Source: Flaccisagitta enflata | Lineage: Eukaryota > Chaetognatha > Sagittoidea > Aphragmophora | Direction: 5' to 3' | DNA length: 64,000 bases | Assembly (NCBI GenBank): GCA_965153355.1 | Contig: OZ231127.1 | Location: 58,280,001-58,344,000 of the forward strand | Part shown: one piece after another, positions 10,963-21,239 of the stretch | Layout of the letters: every line of letters begins with the position of its first letter | How positions within the stretch are numbered: position 1 is the stretch's first letter | The notes under the pieces: model-generated | The model's input: only the letters and a program-made list of their open reading frames with translations | Database searches by the model: none | What the model was told of the DNA's origin: nothing | Program-made: the position numbers and the translations under genes

Positions 10963-11575
10963 TTTTGGGCAGCGGCCCCAAAGAGGACAAAGTCTTGTAG
11001 AACACAGGGGGACTTTCATTCGTCATTCCGTTTGTCCGTCCGTTCATCCTCCCAGACCCTCTCAGGCATGAAATCTGCCCTTTCAGGTCTGAAATTTACC
11101 CTCTCAGGCCTGAAATCTGTACTCTCAGGGTTTGAATCTGCCCTCTCAGGATTTGAATCTGCCCTCTCAGGCCTTAAATCTGCCCTCTTTGGCCTGAAAT
11201 CTGTCCTCTCAGGCCTGAAATCTGTCCTCTTAGGCCTGAAATCTGTCCTCTCAAGCCTGAAATCTATCCTCTTGGGCCTGAAATCTGTCCTCCCAGGCCT
11301 GAAATCTGTTCTTGCAGATTCAGGGCCTGAGAGGGCAGATTTCAGGCCTGAGAGGGTAAATTTCAGGCCTGAGAGGGCAGATTTCAGGCCTGAGAGGGCC
11401 TGGGGGAATGGACGGATGGACGGACAAAATGACAAACGAAAGTCCCCCTGTGTTCTACAGGACTTCGTTCCCTTCGGGGCCGCTGCCCTGCTTTCTCTCA
11501 CTCCATTTCACTATAATGCAAAGCAGGACAACGGGTATCGCTGACCACATATTGCCCTTGGGCGACCTGTTGAGA
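10963..11575. mobile_element. Foldback minisatellite element, complete
   Basis: Left arm GGGCAGCGGCCCCAAAGAGG and GTAGAACACAGGGGGACTTT; right arm complementary at 11430-11490. Between them about 13 units (CTCAGGCCTGAAATCTGTCC) reverse sense at about 11315. The right outer tail holds GGGTATCGCTGACCACATAT and GGGCGACCTGTT. Long frames on both strands here are translated repeats, not genes. Confidence 0.85.
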
Positions 11576-11650
11576 CCTAGATTCTGGCTTCTGAGACCTA
11601 GATTCTGGTTTCTGAGACTTAGATTCTGGCTTCTGAGACGAGATATGTCA
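11575..11650. repeat. Short minisatellite GAGACCTAGATTCTGGCTTCT
   Basis: About 3.5 copies of a 21-bp unit, e.g. TGAGACCTAGATTCTGGCTT. A similar pair is at about 14865-14910. Confidence 0.75.
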
Positions 11651-11832
11651 TGCCTCAAAACCGTGGCGTGATTTGGGGCCATATTTTGGTGCGAGTTCTG
11701 GCCCTAATTACCATTCCCCTTCATAGTGATGAACCAGATCTGGCTTTAAAAACAACAGCACAATTTGGAAGGGAATAGGGAGCCAGATCGCGCGTGTTGT
11801 TCTTACTCCAGAACCTATGAAACCTCTCTCAC

Positions 11833-11867
11833 ATTTTTTTTTCTCTCTCTCCTTCTCTCTTTCTCTC

Positions 11868-11957
<90 letters not shown>

Positions 11958-12157
11958 CACCTTTTTCCTCCTTCCTCTTTTTCTTCTTCTTTTTCTTCTT
12001 TTTTTTCTTCTTCTGCTCTTTCTTCTTTTTTTTTCTTCTTCTTCTTCTTCTTCTTCTTCTTCTTCTTCTTCTTCTTCTTCTTCTTCTTCTTCTTCTTCTT
12101 CTTCTTCTTCTTCTTCTTCTTTTTTTTTTCTTCTTTATCTTTTGCTTCTTCTTCTTT
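11833..12157. repeat. Pyrimidine tract: (TC)n then (TTC)n
   Basis: About 325 bp with only a few purines on the + strand; (CT)n to 11950 and (TTC)n at about 12034-12120. Long Ser/Leu/Phe or Arg/Lys frames here are artefacts. Confidence 0.95.
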
Positions 12158-12184
12158 ATAGTTGTGGACACACAAATCTAAAGA

Positions 12185-12410
12185 CTCTATAAGAGGCTTT
12201 GTCCATCCTTCAGCCCATTGGTCCGTCCATTGGTCCGTCTGTCTGTCCATCAGCAAAAGTCAAAAAGTGGGAAAATGAGTGTAGCCCTGAGGATGGGGCG
12301 GGGGGGGACAAACAGATGGATGAACGGACAGATGGACGGACAGATTCCCCCTGTGTTCTACAGGACTTCGTCCCCTTTGGGGCCGCTGGCCTGCTCCCCC
12401 TCAACTTAAA
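12185..12410. mobile_element. Foldback element, short internal part
   Basis: AGAGGCTTTGTCCATCC at the left, (GTCC)n and its complement, then CCCCCTGTGTTCTACAGGAC and TTTGGGGCCGCTGGCC. Confidence 0.65.
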
Positions 12411-12602
12411 TCACACACTCCTCAAGCCATCATTCATAAATCTGGTATTGATTTTCGCTATAAGTATTAGAAGTATTTAGAACCATAGCATAAGAAACAA
12501 TTGATATAGGGTCAAAATATTGTTGCAGATGGGTGGGCAGGGGCATCCAACCCCCATAAACCACAACCTCCTTATCCTAAATTTATTCTTCAAACTTGAC
12601 TA

Positions 12603-13359
12603 CAGGGTGTACCAACTCAGTTGTAACATAAAGCATCAACAGATCTCAGCTTCTAGAGAAGATAATCCCAGTCTGAAAAAAGTTCTAAAGAGCTCTTAAA
12701 AAACGATTTTTGCTACTGCTAAGAAAATTTTTCTGTCCAAAAAAGAATTTTACGCATTTACAACCTAAAATGATGCAGCAATTTCTCAATTTGTACATCT
12801 GGCCGACATCGCTCATAGACACTTTTTCTTTAGGAGGCTCTCATTTTTAAATGGATTGAGCTAGAGACCTGAGATTGGTCCCAAATTGAAGAATTTTTGC
12901 AGTAGTTTTTGGCCCCATAAAAACCCTCCTCAAATTATTGAAGTCTTTGTATTTTTTCTTCAAAACCACCTTAAAAAAAAACAATTTGATTTTCATAGGC
13001 AAGAGTTTAGCAAATATCATGGTATCTTATCAAAAAAATATGAATTTTTCTATGAAATCTCTTTCACTACATGGGATACCTTTAATTTGAGTCCGACTAA
13101 TCATATTTTGTCAAATTATTTATAGATAAGAACTAAACAAAGAGCAGCTGTGAAAGGAGATCAATGAAAAATGGCAAAATAGTTGCAAAAGAGCACACAC
13201 TTCCAAGCCATTTTTCCATGACTGTTAATACCTTCCCATCATTTTCCTCTTACTGAGCAAAAATCGTTTTTCAAAAGCTCTTTAGAATTTTTTTCAGAAT
13301 TAGATTATGTTCTCTAGATTTGTTGATTCTTTATGTTACAACTGAGTTGATACACCCTG
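12603..13359. mobile_element. 757-bp TIR element (TA-flanked)
   Basis: The inverted ends CAGGGTGTACCAACTCAGTT and AACTGAGTTGATACACCCTG, and the next 100 bp inward (AACGATTTTTGCT and its complement), pair. TA lies on both sides. It is the same family as the intron 5 element, with diverged interior and no transposase. Confidence 0.8.
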
Positions 13360-13609
13360 TAAATACATTTATTCAATCTGGGCCACCACCTGCCTCCTTC
13401 TCCATAATAACATATAGGAAGGAAAAAGAGCCAAATTACCATTTTGCATTATCTAATGGGTCTTAAATTCTATAGGGGATGTTTTCTACCATCAAATGGT
13501 GCCCATAGCTAGCAAACATAAAGGATCAAGCATATCGAGTCAAAAGCCCCTAAGCTGGAGGTTGGATGCCCATGCACAACAATATTGTGACCCTGCATCA
13601 CTAGTTCCA

Positions 13610-14060
13610 CCTTTTTGGGCAGCGGCCCCAAAAGGCCAATCTCCTGTAGAACACAGGGGGGGATTTCCAGATGTCAGTCTGTACTTCCATCCATCCATCC
13701 TTCCATCCATCTGTCTGTCCTTTCTTCCATCCTTGTATCCTTCCATCCCCCCTCCCCCAATGACCATCAAGGCCTCAAATTTGTCCTCCCAGCCCTCAAT
13801 TTAGCCCTCCAGACCTTCACTTAGCCCTCCAAGCATCAAACCAGCCCTCTGTGACTTAAATTTGCTCTCAAATTCTAAAATCTGCTCTCCAAGCCTTAAT
13901 TTTGCCCTCCAGCCTTCAAATACGCCTTCAGTAGCCTACATCATTCATCTAATTCTAAGGCCTGAAATGTGTTCTACAGGATATGGGCTCTGCTCTCACT
14001 CCACTTTTTCACTGGATCACCCCCAACAGAGCATCGGGTACCGCTAACCATGTGCCATCT
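13610..14060. mobile_element. Foldback minisatellite element
   Basis: GGGCAGCGGCCCCAAAAGGC, CTGTAGAACACAGGGGG, (CATC)n, about ten diverged units (CTCAATTTAGCCCTCC), GTGTTCTACAGG and the outer tail GCATCGGGTACCGCTAACCA. Confidence 0.7.
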
Positions 14061-14167
14061 TTAGTTACTTAATCATGAAAAGTGGATGAACAGACCAATG
14101 GATGAAAAAAGCCTCTTGTAGCGTTAACATGTACTGTACATATGAGAAGAAAACTTACTCTCATGGG

Positions 14168-14355
<188 letters not shown>

Positions 14356-14554
14356 CACATTTGTGTGTTTGAGTCTGTGAATTTTTACCAACTTTTTTTG
14401 ATACCTTCACCTTTAGAAATGATTCATTCAAAAAATTATGTGTGTCTTGGTAATTGTATAGATTGTAAGTTAAGTCTAACATATGCTTTCTATAAAGAGT
14501 GACCCTGAGTTTTTTTGGAAACAGAAAGAATAAAAAGAGAAAGAAACAGGAAAG

Positions 14555-14558
14555 AGAG

Positions 14559-14614
<56 letters not shown>

Positions 14615-14662
14615 AAGAAAGAAAGAGAGAGAGAGGGAAAAAAAAGAGAGAGAGAGAGAGTT
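14555..14662. repeat. (GA)n microsatellite with GAAA interruptions
   Basis: Purine-only tract on + strand. Confidence 0.93.
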
Positions 14663-14914
14663 AGAGTATGATTCCATCTGAATAAGGACCGGGATCTGGG
14701 GCGATTTTTAGTCCTCCATCCAGTACTGTTGTCTTCATAGAAGATGGAGTGAATAAAGATGAAAAGAGATCTGGCTTGCTTTTGATGGTCCAGATCTCTT
14801 AACCCAGATATAGCACCAAAATATGGGGCCAAATCGCGGGGCTGTTTTAAAGAAGGATATACCTGTCTGAGACTCAGATTCTAGCTTCTGAGACCTAGTT
14901 ACTAGCTTTTTGGG

Positions 14915-15120
14915 CAGCGGACCCAAAGGGCCGATGTCCTGTAGAACACGGGGGAATTTTGAGACGTCCGTCCGTCCGCCCTTTCATCTGTCTGTCCTTC
15001 CATCCGTCCGTCTGTCCTTCTGTCCGTCTGTCTGTCCTTCTGTCGGTCCGTCCGTCTGTCCATCCGTCTGTCCGTCTGTCCATCCGTCTGTCCGTCCGTC
15101 CGTCTGTCTGTCCGTCATAA
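14915..15120. mobile_element. Foldback element arm with long (GTCC/GTCT)n
   Basis: GGGCAGCGGACCCAAAGGGC, GTCCTGTAGAACACGGGGG, then about 150 bp of CCGTCCGTCTGTCCATCCGT-like tetranucleotides. No second arm is seen; it stops at the 15121 repeat. Confidence 0.7.
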
Positions 15121-15215
15121 TATTTTTTTCAATGTCTTTTCTGGCAAGTTAGAAATTAGTGTTGGCGATGGTTGCAGCTCATTCCCTATCCCCAGCCAAT
15201 TTGTGTGCATCTTTT
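15121..15215. repeat. Inverted copy of the 9640-9745 segment
   Basis: TTCAATGTCTTTTCTGGCAA through CCAATTTGTGTGCATC is a near-perfect reverse complement of 9645-9740. It starts immediately after a (GTCC)n tract. Confidence 0.7.
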
Positions 15216-15503
15216 TCAGGCTGTTTCCATGGTCTTTCGGAAGACACCCTTAAAAACATGTAAAATTGAGAATTCGGTTTTAAGCTTTGAACAATACATC
15301 ATTGGAAAGCCCATCGAATTTCCATTAATAAAATAACCTTGGCTAACGTTAGCGGTGTGTCGTAATAGCGTAATTTCCTTATCTCTTTAAGTCTTCATAT
15401 CATCAGTTTTCTGACGGAAATTGCCAAAATTTGAGAAAAAAGATAAGGAAAGAGATGAACAGAGCTACAAGAACTTGCTAATGGAAGACGACATTGGTGA
15501 AGA

Positions 15504-15575
15504 GGAAGAAGAAGAAGAAGAAGAAGAAGAAGAAGAAGAAGAAGAAGAAGAAGAAGAAGAAGAAGAAGAAGAATA
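15504..15575. repeat. (GAA)n microsatellite
   Basis: About 23 GAA units. A (CAA)/(CAAGAA) tract follows at 15615-15690. Confidence 0.95.
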
Positions 15576-15789
15576 GATTTGGTATGGCATGGATGCCGTC
15601 ATATATAATCGACAAGGACAAGGACAAGGACAAGAACAACAACAACAACAACAACAAGAACAAGAACAAGAACAAGAACAACAACAACAAGGTGATTCGT
15701 TCACGGCGAAGAATACTATGAAGGAGCCGAGTGCAGTGGAATTGGAAAATAGGCCCAATACACGGCTACCACAGTCGCGTGCAGGGGCC

Positions 15790-15821
<32 letters not shown>

Positions 15822-16062
15822 AAGAAGAAGAAGAAGAAGAAGAAGAAGAAGAAGAAGAAGAAGAAGAAGAAGAAAAAAGAAGCAGAAGAAGAAAGAAGAA
15901 GCAGAAGAAGCAGAAGAAGAAAGAAGAAGAAGAAGAAGAAAAGAAGAAGCAGAAGAAGAAAGAAGAAGAAGAAGAAGAAGAAGAAGAAGAAGAAGAAGAA
16001 GAAGAAGAAGAAGAAGAAGAAGAAGAAGAAGAAGAAGAAGAAGAAAGAAGCAGAAGAAGAAG
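15790..16062. repeat. Purine tract, (AGA)n with GCA interruptions
   Basis: About 270 bp almost purely of A and G, between a stem-loop element 5' fragment and a complete stem-loop element. It replaces the normal middle of the first one. Confidence 0.93.
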
Positions 16063-16068
16063 AAGAAA

Positions 16069-16265
16069 CAAGGCCGGATACATGGCTACCCCAGTCGCGG
16101 GACGGGGCAGGGGCCATATTTGTGGTCGGTTGAGTATTTGGGCAGGAGAGGTATAGCCAAAAACCCAATAAACGCCAAAAAAGTTAAGTGTGAGGGACCG
16201 ACCAACGGACGGACGGACGGATGGACGGACCGACAAAGCGGGGTGTAGTCGCGTAGTACGCGACT
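16069..16265 (+). mobile_element. Stem-loop element adjoining a long (GAA)n tract
   Basis: It runs from CAAGGCCGGATACATGGC to hairpin AGTCGCGTAGTACGCGACT plus TAAAAA. The 5' word AGTCGCGGGAC matches the arm imperfectly. A second, 5'-only copy (about 15750-15790) stands before the purine tract. Confidence 0.75.
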
Positions 16266-16269
16266 AAAA

Positions 16270-16682
16270 AGAAGCAGAAGAATAAAAAGAAGAAAAAGAA
16301 AGAGGAGAGCAGGGGAGGGGAGGGATTAATAAAGATTATCGAATCAAAATGCAATAATACATGTTTCTTGAGTCTCTTCAGTTTATCTGTTTGTTCTTCA
16401 TTATTTATTTAATGGGAAACTAGGAGTGGTGCGCTTATCAAGTTATTAACTAGACAGTGAGGGCTCACAAGGCCCTGTACCATTTATTTCAGTTTGGGTA
16501 TAGTGAGGGATATTGTTCAACTTGTCATTCTATGCCGAGTTGTAAAATGGAAAGAATATACAGTGGAACCTCGCTAAAGCGCACTCGGTAAGAAGGCATG
16601 CTCGCCTATACGGCATAAGATCTGCTGTCCTATCAAAAATTTTGTAATTTTTTCTATGTTGGCAATAAGGCAGCTCCATTAT
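16270..16682. other. Mostly unassigned; possible pogo-like transposon end
   Basis: TACAGTGGAACCTCGC at 16560 resembles the terminal repeat of pogo/Tigger-type elements, but no partner end is clear. An inverted look-alike (GGATTCCACTGTA) is at 46502-46514. Confidence 0.4.
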
Positions 16683-16683
16683 A

Positions 16684-17236
16684 ACAGGGTGTGCAAAATT
16701 ATCCGGACTTGCTCCATAGAAAATAATCCAGCAATATGAAATTTGAGCAGGAATACCCTAGCTAATCATACTACAAGCTTAAATTGATTGTAGGTCCTAT
16801 CTAAAGCCCTTGTCACTATTGGATTTCAATGATTTGAAGCAAACATTTTGATTTTGACAGGATATTATTTTGTAGGAAAAATAGGTTACAAAATTTTGTG
16901 ACTACTCTATAGTGAATTTCATTGCTTGACACACACTATGCTGAGGGAGGTAGGTTAAATCAACATCAATGGAGCTAACAATAACAAATTAACTTGCCCT
17001 AAAGAGCAAGCAAAACTAAAAACAGAATTGCAGAATTTTCTGACAAATCTCTTTCAGGAGTGTTTTATCTGGGTCAAATTTACCTGAGAAGTTGTATTTT
17101 TTTCTTTTTTATTTTGATTTTAAATGCTAAAAAAGATACTTTTTCATGTCTTTTCTTCATACTTTCAAAAATCATTTTTTCTACAAGGTTTTAAAGAAGA
17201 GTAACTGCCAAGTCCGGAAAATTTTGCACACCTTGT
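16684..17236. mobile_element. 553-bp TIR element (TA-flanked)
   Basis: The ends ACAGGGTGTGCAAAATTATC and the complement GAAAATTTTGCACACCTTGT pair with few mismatches, and TA stands at 16682-16683 and 17237-17238. CCGGACTTG and CAAGTCCGG lie next inward. No coding frame is present; it resembles non-autonomous Tc1/mariner-type elements. Confidence 0.75.
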
Positions 17237-17294
17237 TAAGGCATGATTTTACCTGATCCTTTGATATACGCTCTAGTGAAGCTCAAAGTATCAA

Positions 17295-17607
17295 CAAGGC
17301 TGGGTACACGGCAACCGAAGTCGCGTGCGGGTGGGCAGGGACAGAAATAAAATCATAAAAAAAGTGAAGTGTGACCTAGTAAAAGTTAAAGGTCCGGCAC
17401 CGGCATCGACCTACTGACCGGAGCGCTGTCCTAAGTTGGATGTAAAGAGAGAAAGAGAGAAAGAGAGAGAAACATAACAAAGCCGGATACACGGCTACCC
17501 CAGTCGCGTGTGGGTGGGCAGGGGCCATGATTGAGGTCACCAGATCATTTGGGCAGTAGCAGTGAAGCCAAAAACCCCAAAATAAGTAAAGTGCGACGGA
17601 CCGACTT
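17295..17607 (+). mobile_element. Two 5' halves of stem-loop elements in tandem
   Basis: Starts at 17295 (CAAGGCTGGGTACACGGC) and 17478 (CAAAGCCGGATACACGGC), each followed by AGTCGCGTG and GGGTGGGCAGGG. Neither reaches a 3' hairpin. Confidence 0.65.
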
Positions 17608-17728
17608 TTTTTTGCCCCTGTCCGCAAAAATATTGTTTCCTTCCGTCACTTGTTCTGTTTCTTCTTCCTGTTTTTCTTTTCCTTTCACTGTTTATTTAAT
17701 TTTTCTTTATCTTTTTTTTTCTGTTTTT

Positions 17729-18069
17729 AGATGCGTCCGTCAGGAACGCATCTCTATAAGAGGGTCTGTCCGTCCGTCCGGCCGGCCGGCCGTCCGTCCG
17801 TCGGTCCGTCCGTCGGTCCGTCCGTCGGTCCGTCCGTCGGTCCGTCCGTCCGTATGTCCGTATGCAAGTGCAAAAACCGCGTTTCCAGACTGTCTTTAGC
17901 AACGGTGAGATCCTACACTGAAACAAATGATCAACCAACATAATTTGAGAGCCTCCTTTACTACTGAGTCGTTTCACCCGTCTGTTCGTCCATCTGTCAC
18001 TCCATATACGTCACATGATCAATTCACGCAGAGACACAGTCCGGACGCATCTTTGCCCGGTCGGGCTTG
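17729..18069 (-). mobile_element. Stem-loop element, CGGACGCATCT subfamily
   Basis: On the - strand the word AGATGCGTCCG lies near the start (CAAGCCCGACCGGGCAA). The 3' hairpin is AGATGCGT ... CGGACGCATCT, whose right arm is the exact complement of the word. The microsatellite is an expanded (GGAC)n tract at about 17763-17860. Confidence 0.7.
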
Positions 18070-18129
18070 TTTATTCTTCTTTTTCTTTTTCTTTTTTTTC
18101 TCCTTCTGCTTCTTCTTCTTCTTCTTTTT

Positions 18130-18244
18130 GGTCGCGGATACGCGACTCTACACCTAGCCATGTTGGTAGGTATGTCCGTTTGTCGGTCGGTCTGCCACAT
18201 TACTGCTCCTCCCCAACCGTCCGCGACTGGATTGCCCTGATTAC
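18130..18244 (-). mobile_element. Stem-loop element, incomplete start
   Basis: Hairpin GTCGCG-GATA-CGCGAC, CTCTACACCTAGCCATGTTG, (GTCGGTCG)n, and GTCCGCGACTGGATTGCC near the 5' side. Confidence 0.6.
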
Positions 18245-18345
18245 CCTTTTTGGGCAGCGGCCCCGGAGGGGCCCATGACCTATGATTCCACATAGGGTAA
18301 ATTTTCTGGTTTCCGTCCATTCATCCGTCCGTCTGTCCCCCCCAA
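18245..18345. mobile_element. Foldback element arm (CCCATGACC type)
   Basis: TTTTTGGGCAGCGGCCCCGG, AGGGGCCCATGACCTATG, AGGGTAAATTTTCTGG, then GTCC units. Confidence 0.65.
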
Positions 18346-18529
18346 GCCTAGAACATAATATAATATAAAGTATAGCAACCAAAGCAGACCCGTGGAGAGT
18401 CCTTAACTACTATCTTGTTTTTAGCAAGATAGTAGTGGTTGCTACCAGTACAAAAACTTTGACCGAAATTAATAGTATTTGTTTTTCTTCACGCCTTCAC
18501 ACGTTGATATGCTTAGATTTTTAGATTAT

Positions 18530-18900
18530 GCTTGTCCCAATTGATTCCAATGAGTTGAAGTTGTCATTGTCGTTGTCATTGTTGCTGTCATTGCCATTGG
18601 CATTGTTGCTATTATCGCCTGAGTTGTCGCTGTGGTTGTCATTGTTGATTGTTGCCGCTGCTGTTGTTGCAGATGACATCAGAACTCAACAGATTGTCAT
18701 TGTTTTTTTGTTTTTTTTTGGTGTTGCCCCAGTTGTACTGTCGCCGCAGCTTTCGCCGCAGCTTTCGCCGCAGCTGCCACCGTCTCCGCCGCCGTCGCCG
18801 CCGCTTTCGCCGCTGCTTTCGCCGCGGCTGTCGCCGCCGCTGTTGTCCGCGTCACTGCTGTAGTCACTGCTATCGCCGTGGTGTGTAGTAGAACGCCACG
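18530..18900. repeat. Trinucleotide-rich region (GTT/GCC)
   Basis: TTGTCATTGTCGTTGTCATT and then GCCGCAGCTTTCGCCGCAGC repeats. Locally GC-rich. Coding frames are low complexity and not supported. Confidence 0.75.
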
Positions 18901-19097
18901 GAATATCTCGGTCTTTGTCGCCCCCGTTGCTTTTGCCGCAGTTGCTGTTCCTCTCGCCGAGCTGCCTTTGATGATGTTGCTATTGCCGCAATGATCTGTA
19001 AGAGAAAAAGGAAGGCAGCAGAAACACCCCGACGGAAGACCTGATCTAATCTTTGTGCTGGTTGCACAGATTGAACTTTCAAGGAGAGAGACATACC

Positions 19098-19497
19098 GGC
19101 AACGGCCTGAAAGGAACAGGCCGGTGATTTTAAGGTGCCCGTTGGTTTAAATTGTTGTTGTAGTTGTTGTTGTTGTTGTTGTTGCTGCTGCTATCCTTGT
19201 TGTCATCCTTGTTGCTATTGTTGTCGCTGTTGTTGTTGTTGCTGTTGTTGTCGCTGTTGTTGTTGCTGCTATTTTTGTTGTTGCTGTAGTTGCTGAAAGA
19301 TATTAGTTGCTGCTGTTTTTGATGATGATGTTGTTACTGGGTGTGCTGTTGATTTTGTTGCTTTGTTGTTATTTTTGTTGTTGTTGCTGTTGATGTTGCT
19401 GTTGTTGTTGATATCGCTGATGTTGATTGCCCCATCGGCAATGGCCTGAAAGAAACAGGCCGTTAACATTGAATCGCCCGTTGGTTTCAAGGTGACG
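19098..19497. repeat. (GTT)n-rich tract between two 60-bp direct repeats
   Basis: CGGCAACGGCCTGAAAGGAA ... GCCCGTTGGTTT (19098-19152) recurs as CGGCAATGGCCTGAAAGAAA ... GCCCGTTGGTTT (19435-19490). Each holds a hairpin GGCCTG-AAAGRAA-CAGGCC. The array lies at the 3' side of the LINE ORF1-like gene. Confidence 0.7.
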
Positions 19498-19830
19498 ATT
19501 TTCTTTCTTCTTAGTTCAATACATTGTTGCAGAATGTTCACAGTGGGATGGCTATTTCAATCCAAGTTACGTCATTGAGGTGTATCATAATTCAATTTTG
19601 TTTTGTAACGTTCCTTTTTTGGTTTTTTTTCCCTTTTTGATTTTTTTTTACCATTTCGATTCTTTTTCAAACTTTTATTATTTTTAATTAGTTCACTTTT
19701 TGTATTCATCATACTTGTTTTTGAATTGATTGACACATGAAGATTGGCGCACAGTGAGAGGGATAAAAATGTCATTGTCAATTCTGTTATTTGTGTTGTT
19801 GTTGCAGAATAAGGGCCACTTCGGTTGTGA

Positions 19831-20868
19831 TTAAAGAGGCCGAAATGCCAAAGCTCTTGATCCACGTCCACCAATAACTTTCCAAATTTTTGTAAGCTTT
19901 TCCTCTGGTGATAGGCCTTCATTCTTTTTGACAGCTTCTTGTCGGAGAAGAAGCTCATTTGTTTTCTCTTCAGCACACTGCATTTTGGTCAAATCATGGG
20001 TGATGCTCACTCCTTTCCATTTTTCGTTGCCTTTAAGGATTTTTGCTTTGGCTAAGATATCATTTTTGATAATGGCATTTGGCAGTTTGATGACAAGTGG
20101 TCGGTACTTTTGACTGTTGTACTTCCCAACTCTGAAGCATTGATATTCATCACTTGTGATGACAGTTCCAATATCATGAAAAAGGTCATCAACAACTTCT
20201 TCATTAAGGGCTTCATTGCTTTCCCCTAGACCAAAGATAATCAAGTTGTTCTTTTTTCGTTCCCTTAGATGGAATTCATTTGGAGCAGATGAGAGGATTT
20301 GTGGTGACACGGCAGAATTTTTTCTTAATTCATCCATTCCTGTCTCTAATTTTGCGACAAGATCTTTCAAATTCTCAAAATCATCCTTTGATGATTGATC
20401 ATCCTTTTGCTTTTCTTCCTGCCACATCCGTTCAACATTCATGATTCTTTTATCCTGATCTTCCAAACAATTTCTAGATGCTGCCAGTTGAGCTTCCAGA
20501 CTTTTTATTTCTTGCTTCAACAAGTTTTGCCCCTCGTTCATTTCTACCTGCTCCTTTGCAATGCCTAAAAGATGAGAGGCCCAATGCTTCTTCATTGCTT
20601 CAGCTGCTATTCCCCCATTGTCAAGAACTGCCTTGGTAACAGCCTTGGACACCATGCTGTTAACTTCCTCACTGATACTTTCCATCAAGTCGTTCACCTT
20701 CCCACCAACAGATGATATTTCTTTACGCATATCAGCAAAAACAGAATTTGTCACCTCCTGAATCTTTTTCACCTGAGACAATTCCTTTCTCAGATTCTCA
20801 ATACTGTTCTCTTCAGCTGGGGTTGTTTCAACATCAATTTTTTGTTTTCCTTTCCCTTTTGGAGGCAT
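19831..20868 (-). CDS. LINE ORF1-like protein (coiled coil plus RRM-like domain)
   Basis: An uninterrupted 345-codon frame starts at ATG 20868. Residues 1-12 are basic (MPPKGKGKQK). Residues 20-185 are heptad-rich and charged, suggesting a long coiled coil. Residues 202-217 (LRERKKNNLIIFGLGE) followed by RPLVIKL (255-261), THDLT (290-294) and IWKVIGGR (328-335) match the pattern of the RNA-binding ORF1 proteins of non-LTR retrotransposons, which coat the element RNA as trimers. No reverse transcriptase or endonuclease is seen downstream (lower coordinates), where (GTT)n-rich sequence takes over, so it is probably a truncated element. It is unusually intact for its surroundings. A domesticated host gene cannot be excluded. 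Confidence 0.65.
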   Translation of the reverse strand: MPPKGKGKQKIDVETTPAEENSIENLRKELSQVKKIQEVTNSVFADMRKEISSVGGKVNDLMESISEEVNSMVSKAVTKAVLDNGGIAAEAMKKHWASHLLGIAKEQVEMNEGQNLLKQEIKSLEAQLAASRNCLEDQDKRIMNVERMWQEEKQKDDQSSKDDFENLKDLVAKLETGMDELRKNSAVSPQILSSAPNEFHLRERKKNNLIIFGLGESNEALNEEVVDDLFHDIGTVITSDEYQCFRVGKYNSQKYRPLVIKLPNAIIKNDILAKAKILKGNEKWKGVSITHDLTKMQCAEEKTNELLLRQEAVKKNEGLSPEEKLTKIWKVIGGRGSRALAFRPL

Positions 20869-21239
20869 TTTCTTTATCTTGATTTCTTAAGGGCTGGCAA
20901 AACGATTTTGTCTCAAAGTGCCAAATTAAAGTTCTTGTGAAAGGAATGAACGCTCGGTCAACGGTGGAATGGAATTTCGATTTAATTTGATTGTTTTGGT
21001 TAAGAAATGGCGAGAAAAAAAAAAGATTCAGATTTGATTGAGGGAGAAAACAGTTTTAGGGCAAAAAGACAATGAAGATGGGAGAGTTGAACGTGGAGAT
21101 TGAGATATGTTGTAGAGCAGAATTTATTACATATGCATGTGAAATTGTGAGAAAATCAGTTAAAGTTTTTTTGCCGTTTTCTTAATTTTTTTTTACGGAG
21201 CGCGGAGAAAAACGTGTTTCAGGATTCCATGGCTGCCTG

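Noticed and set aside
10951-11544. 197-codon frame and its 161-codon antisense partner with ALSGLKS-type repeats
   Set aside because: Both strands are open because the minisatellite unit is 21 bp (7 codons) and lacks stops. The frame runs across the arms of a foldback element.
15589-16248. 219-codon Gln/Arg-rich frame
   Set aside because: It is read through a (GAA)n/(AGA)n tract and a stem-loop element; composition follows the repeat.
18649-18888. Arg/Cys-rich frame in the GCC/CGC-rich tract
   Set aside because: Trinucleotide low-complexity sequence; no neighbouring exon or motif.
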